Shown piece by piece: positions 6,834-7,239 of a stretch of DNA of 7,239 bases (its first letter is position 1; the number at the start of each line of letters is the position of its first letter). The notes beneath the pieces are model-generated. The model saw only the letters and a program-made list of their open reading frames with translations, was not told where the DNA came from and searched no databases. The DNA comes from Acidobacteriota bacterium (GTDB lineage Bacteria; Acidobacteriota; Blastocatellia; Pyrinomonadales; Pyrinomonadaceae): assembly GCA_029777145.1 (NCBI GenBank), contig JAKOSS010000084.1, forward strand, positions 1-7,239, read 5' to 3'. The position numbers and the translations under genes were made by a program.

Positions 6834-6910
6834 TTTAGAATTTGGAATTTGGATTCGCTCACTGCAAGCGATGTCTTGAATCCAAATTCCAAAATGAAAA
6901 ATCCAAAATC
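6834..6910. repeat. Inverted repeat with 16-bp perfect arms made of heptads
   Basis: Arms at 6841-6856 and 6878-6893 are exact reverse complements around a 21-base loop. The left side reads as TTTAGAA, TTTGGAA, TTTGGAT heptads; the right side as AATCCAA, ATTCCAA, AATGAAA, AATCCAA. Alternative pairing inside the loop (TCGCT 6855-6859 with AGCGA 6867-6871) is possible. It begins five bases after the M1 peptidase stop and could end that transcript. However, the stem is AT-rich and no T-run follows on the + strand, so a terminator call is weak. It could equally be a mobile palindromic repeat. Confidence 0.8.
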
Positions 6911-6915
6911 TGTTG

Positions 6916-7239
6916 ATGTTTTGTCCAAGCTGCGGTCTTAACGACGAAAACTCAAATCAATTCTGCCGGGCGTGCGGTACCAACCTTGCGCCCGTCAGGA
7001 ACGCCGTCGAGCGTGGCGACAGCCTGACGCAATCGGCGGCGAGCGCTCGCGAGGAGATCGGACGCGCGTTCGCCGCGAAGATCCGGCAGGCGCAGAGCGC
7101 GACCGAGCTCAAGATTGTCGCCGAGGACGTCCTGCCGAAGGTCGAGCAGTTTCTCGAATCACCTGAGGAAAAGAAGCTTCGGAGAATGCGGACCGGGACG
7201 ATCCTGACGGGAATCGGCGCCGGCGCGGCGATCGCGTTC
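6916..7239 (+). CDS. Zinc-ribbon domain membrane protein, 3'-partial
   Basis: The frame from ATG 6916 stays open to the window edge, giving the first 108 residues. A double CxxC zinc ribbon opens the protein: C3/C6 (CPSCG) and C17/C20 (CRACG), ten residues apart. A charged, Ala-rich region follows, predicted helical (ASAREEIGRAFAAKIRQA, then EDVLPKVEQFLE). After a basic KKLRRMR patch comes a Gly/Ala-rich hydrophobic stretch (TILTGIGAGAAIAF) that looks like the start of a membrane helix and runs off the edge. This matches the common bacterial layout of a cytoplasmic N-terminal zinc ribbon tethered to the membrane, whose function is usually unknown. A TTG at 6913 is an alternative start. No Shine-Dalgarno is visible. 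The inverted repeat just upstream separates it from the M1 peptidase gene. Confidence 0.82.
   Translation, partial: MFCPSCGLNDENSNQFCRACGTNLAPVRNAVERGDSLTQSAASAREEIGRAFAAKIRQAQSATELKIVAEDVLPKVEQFLESPEEKKLRRMRTGTILTGIGAGAAIAF

Overview
The window is ordinary chromosomal sequence carrying six protein genes, all on the + strand. The first is cut at its 5' end and the last at its 3' end by the window edges. Coding DNA is moderately GC-rich and the spacers are clearly AT-richer, with short 7-bp tandem repeats. Together with exported proteins bearing Sec signal peptides, an exported M1 peptidase and a zinc-ribbon membrane protein, this suggests Acidobacteriota, probably class Blastocatellia (Pyrinomonadaceae-like). 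That placement is an inference from style; no marker gene is present.

Layout: (1) 2-2404, a long NorD/CbbO-type von Willebrand A (VWA) protein with an intact MIDAS metal site. (2) 2405-2520, a spacer of two heptameric repeat arrays and a candidate promoter. (3) 2521-3096, a PduO-type cobalamin adenosyltransferase. (4) 3097-3263, a repeat-rich spacer ending in a clear Shine-Dalgarno. (5) 3264-3758, a small secreted protein of unknown function, then 3800-4927, a secreted protein resembling DUF4424 with a C-terminal YARHG-like domain. These two are close enough to be one transcription unit. (6) 4928-4974, a short spacer with a candidate promoter and a dyad. (7) 4975-6828, an exported M1 metallopeptidase of the leukotriene-A4-hydrolase type with every main catalytic residue. 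(8) 6829-6915, an inverted repeat built of heptads. (9) 6916 to the end, the start of a zinc-ribbon protein with an emerging membrane helix.

The genes do not form one obvious pathway. The VWA protein probably works with a MoxR-type AAA+ ATPase outside the window. The adenosyltransferase makes adenosylcobalamin. The three exported proteins act in the periplasm or at the cell surface. No spacer exceeds 300 bases, and I saw no RNA gene, CRISPR array, insertion sequence or phage gene.

I found no convincing new multi-gene system. The observations most worth following are the 7-bp-periodic spacer DNA, a bipartite element (GGAC-N17-CTAAGTTC) shared by two start regions, an adenosyltransferase with Trp at the position of the key corrinoid-pocket Phe, and the architecture of the YARHG-like protein.
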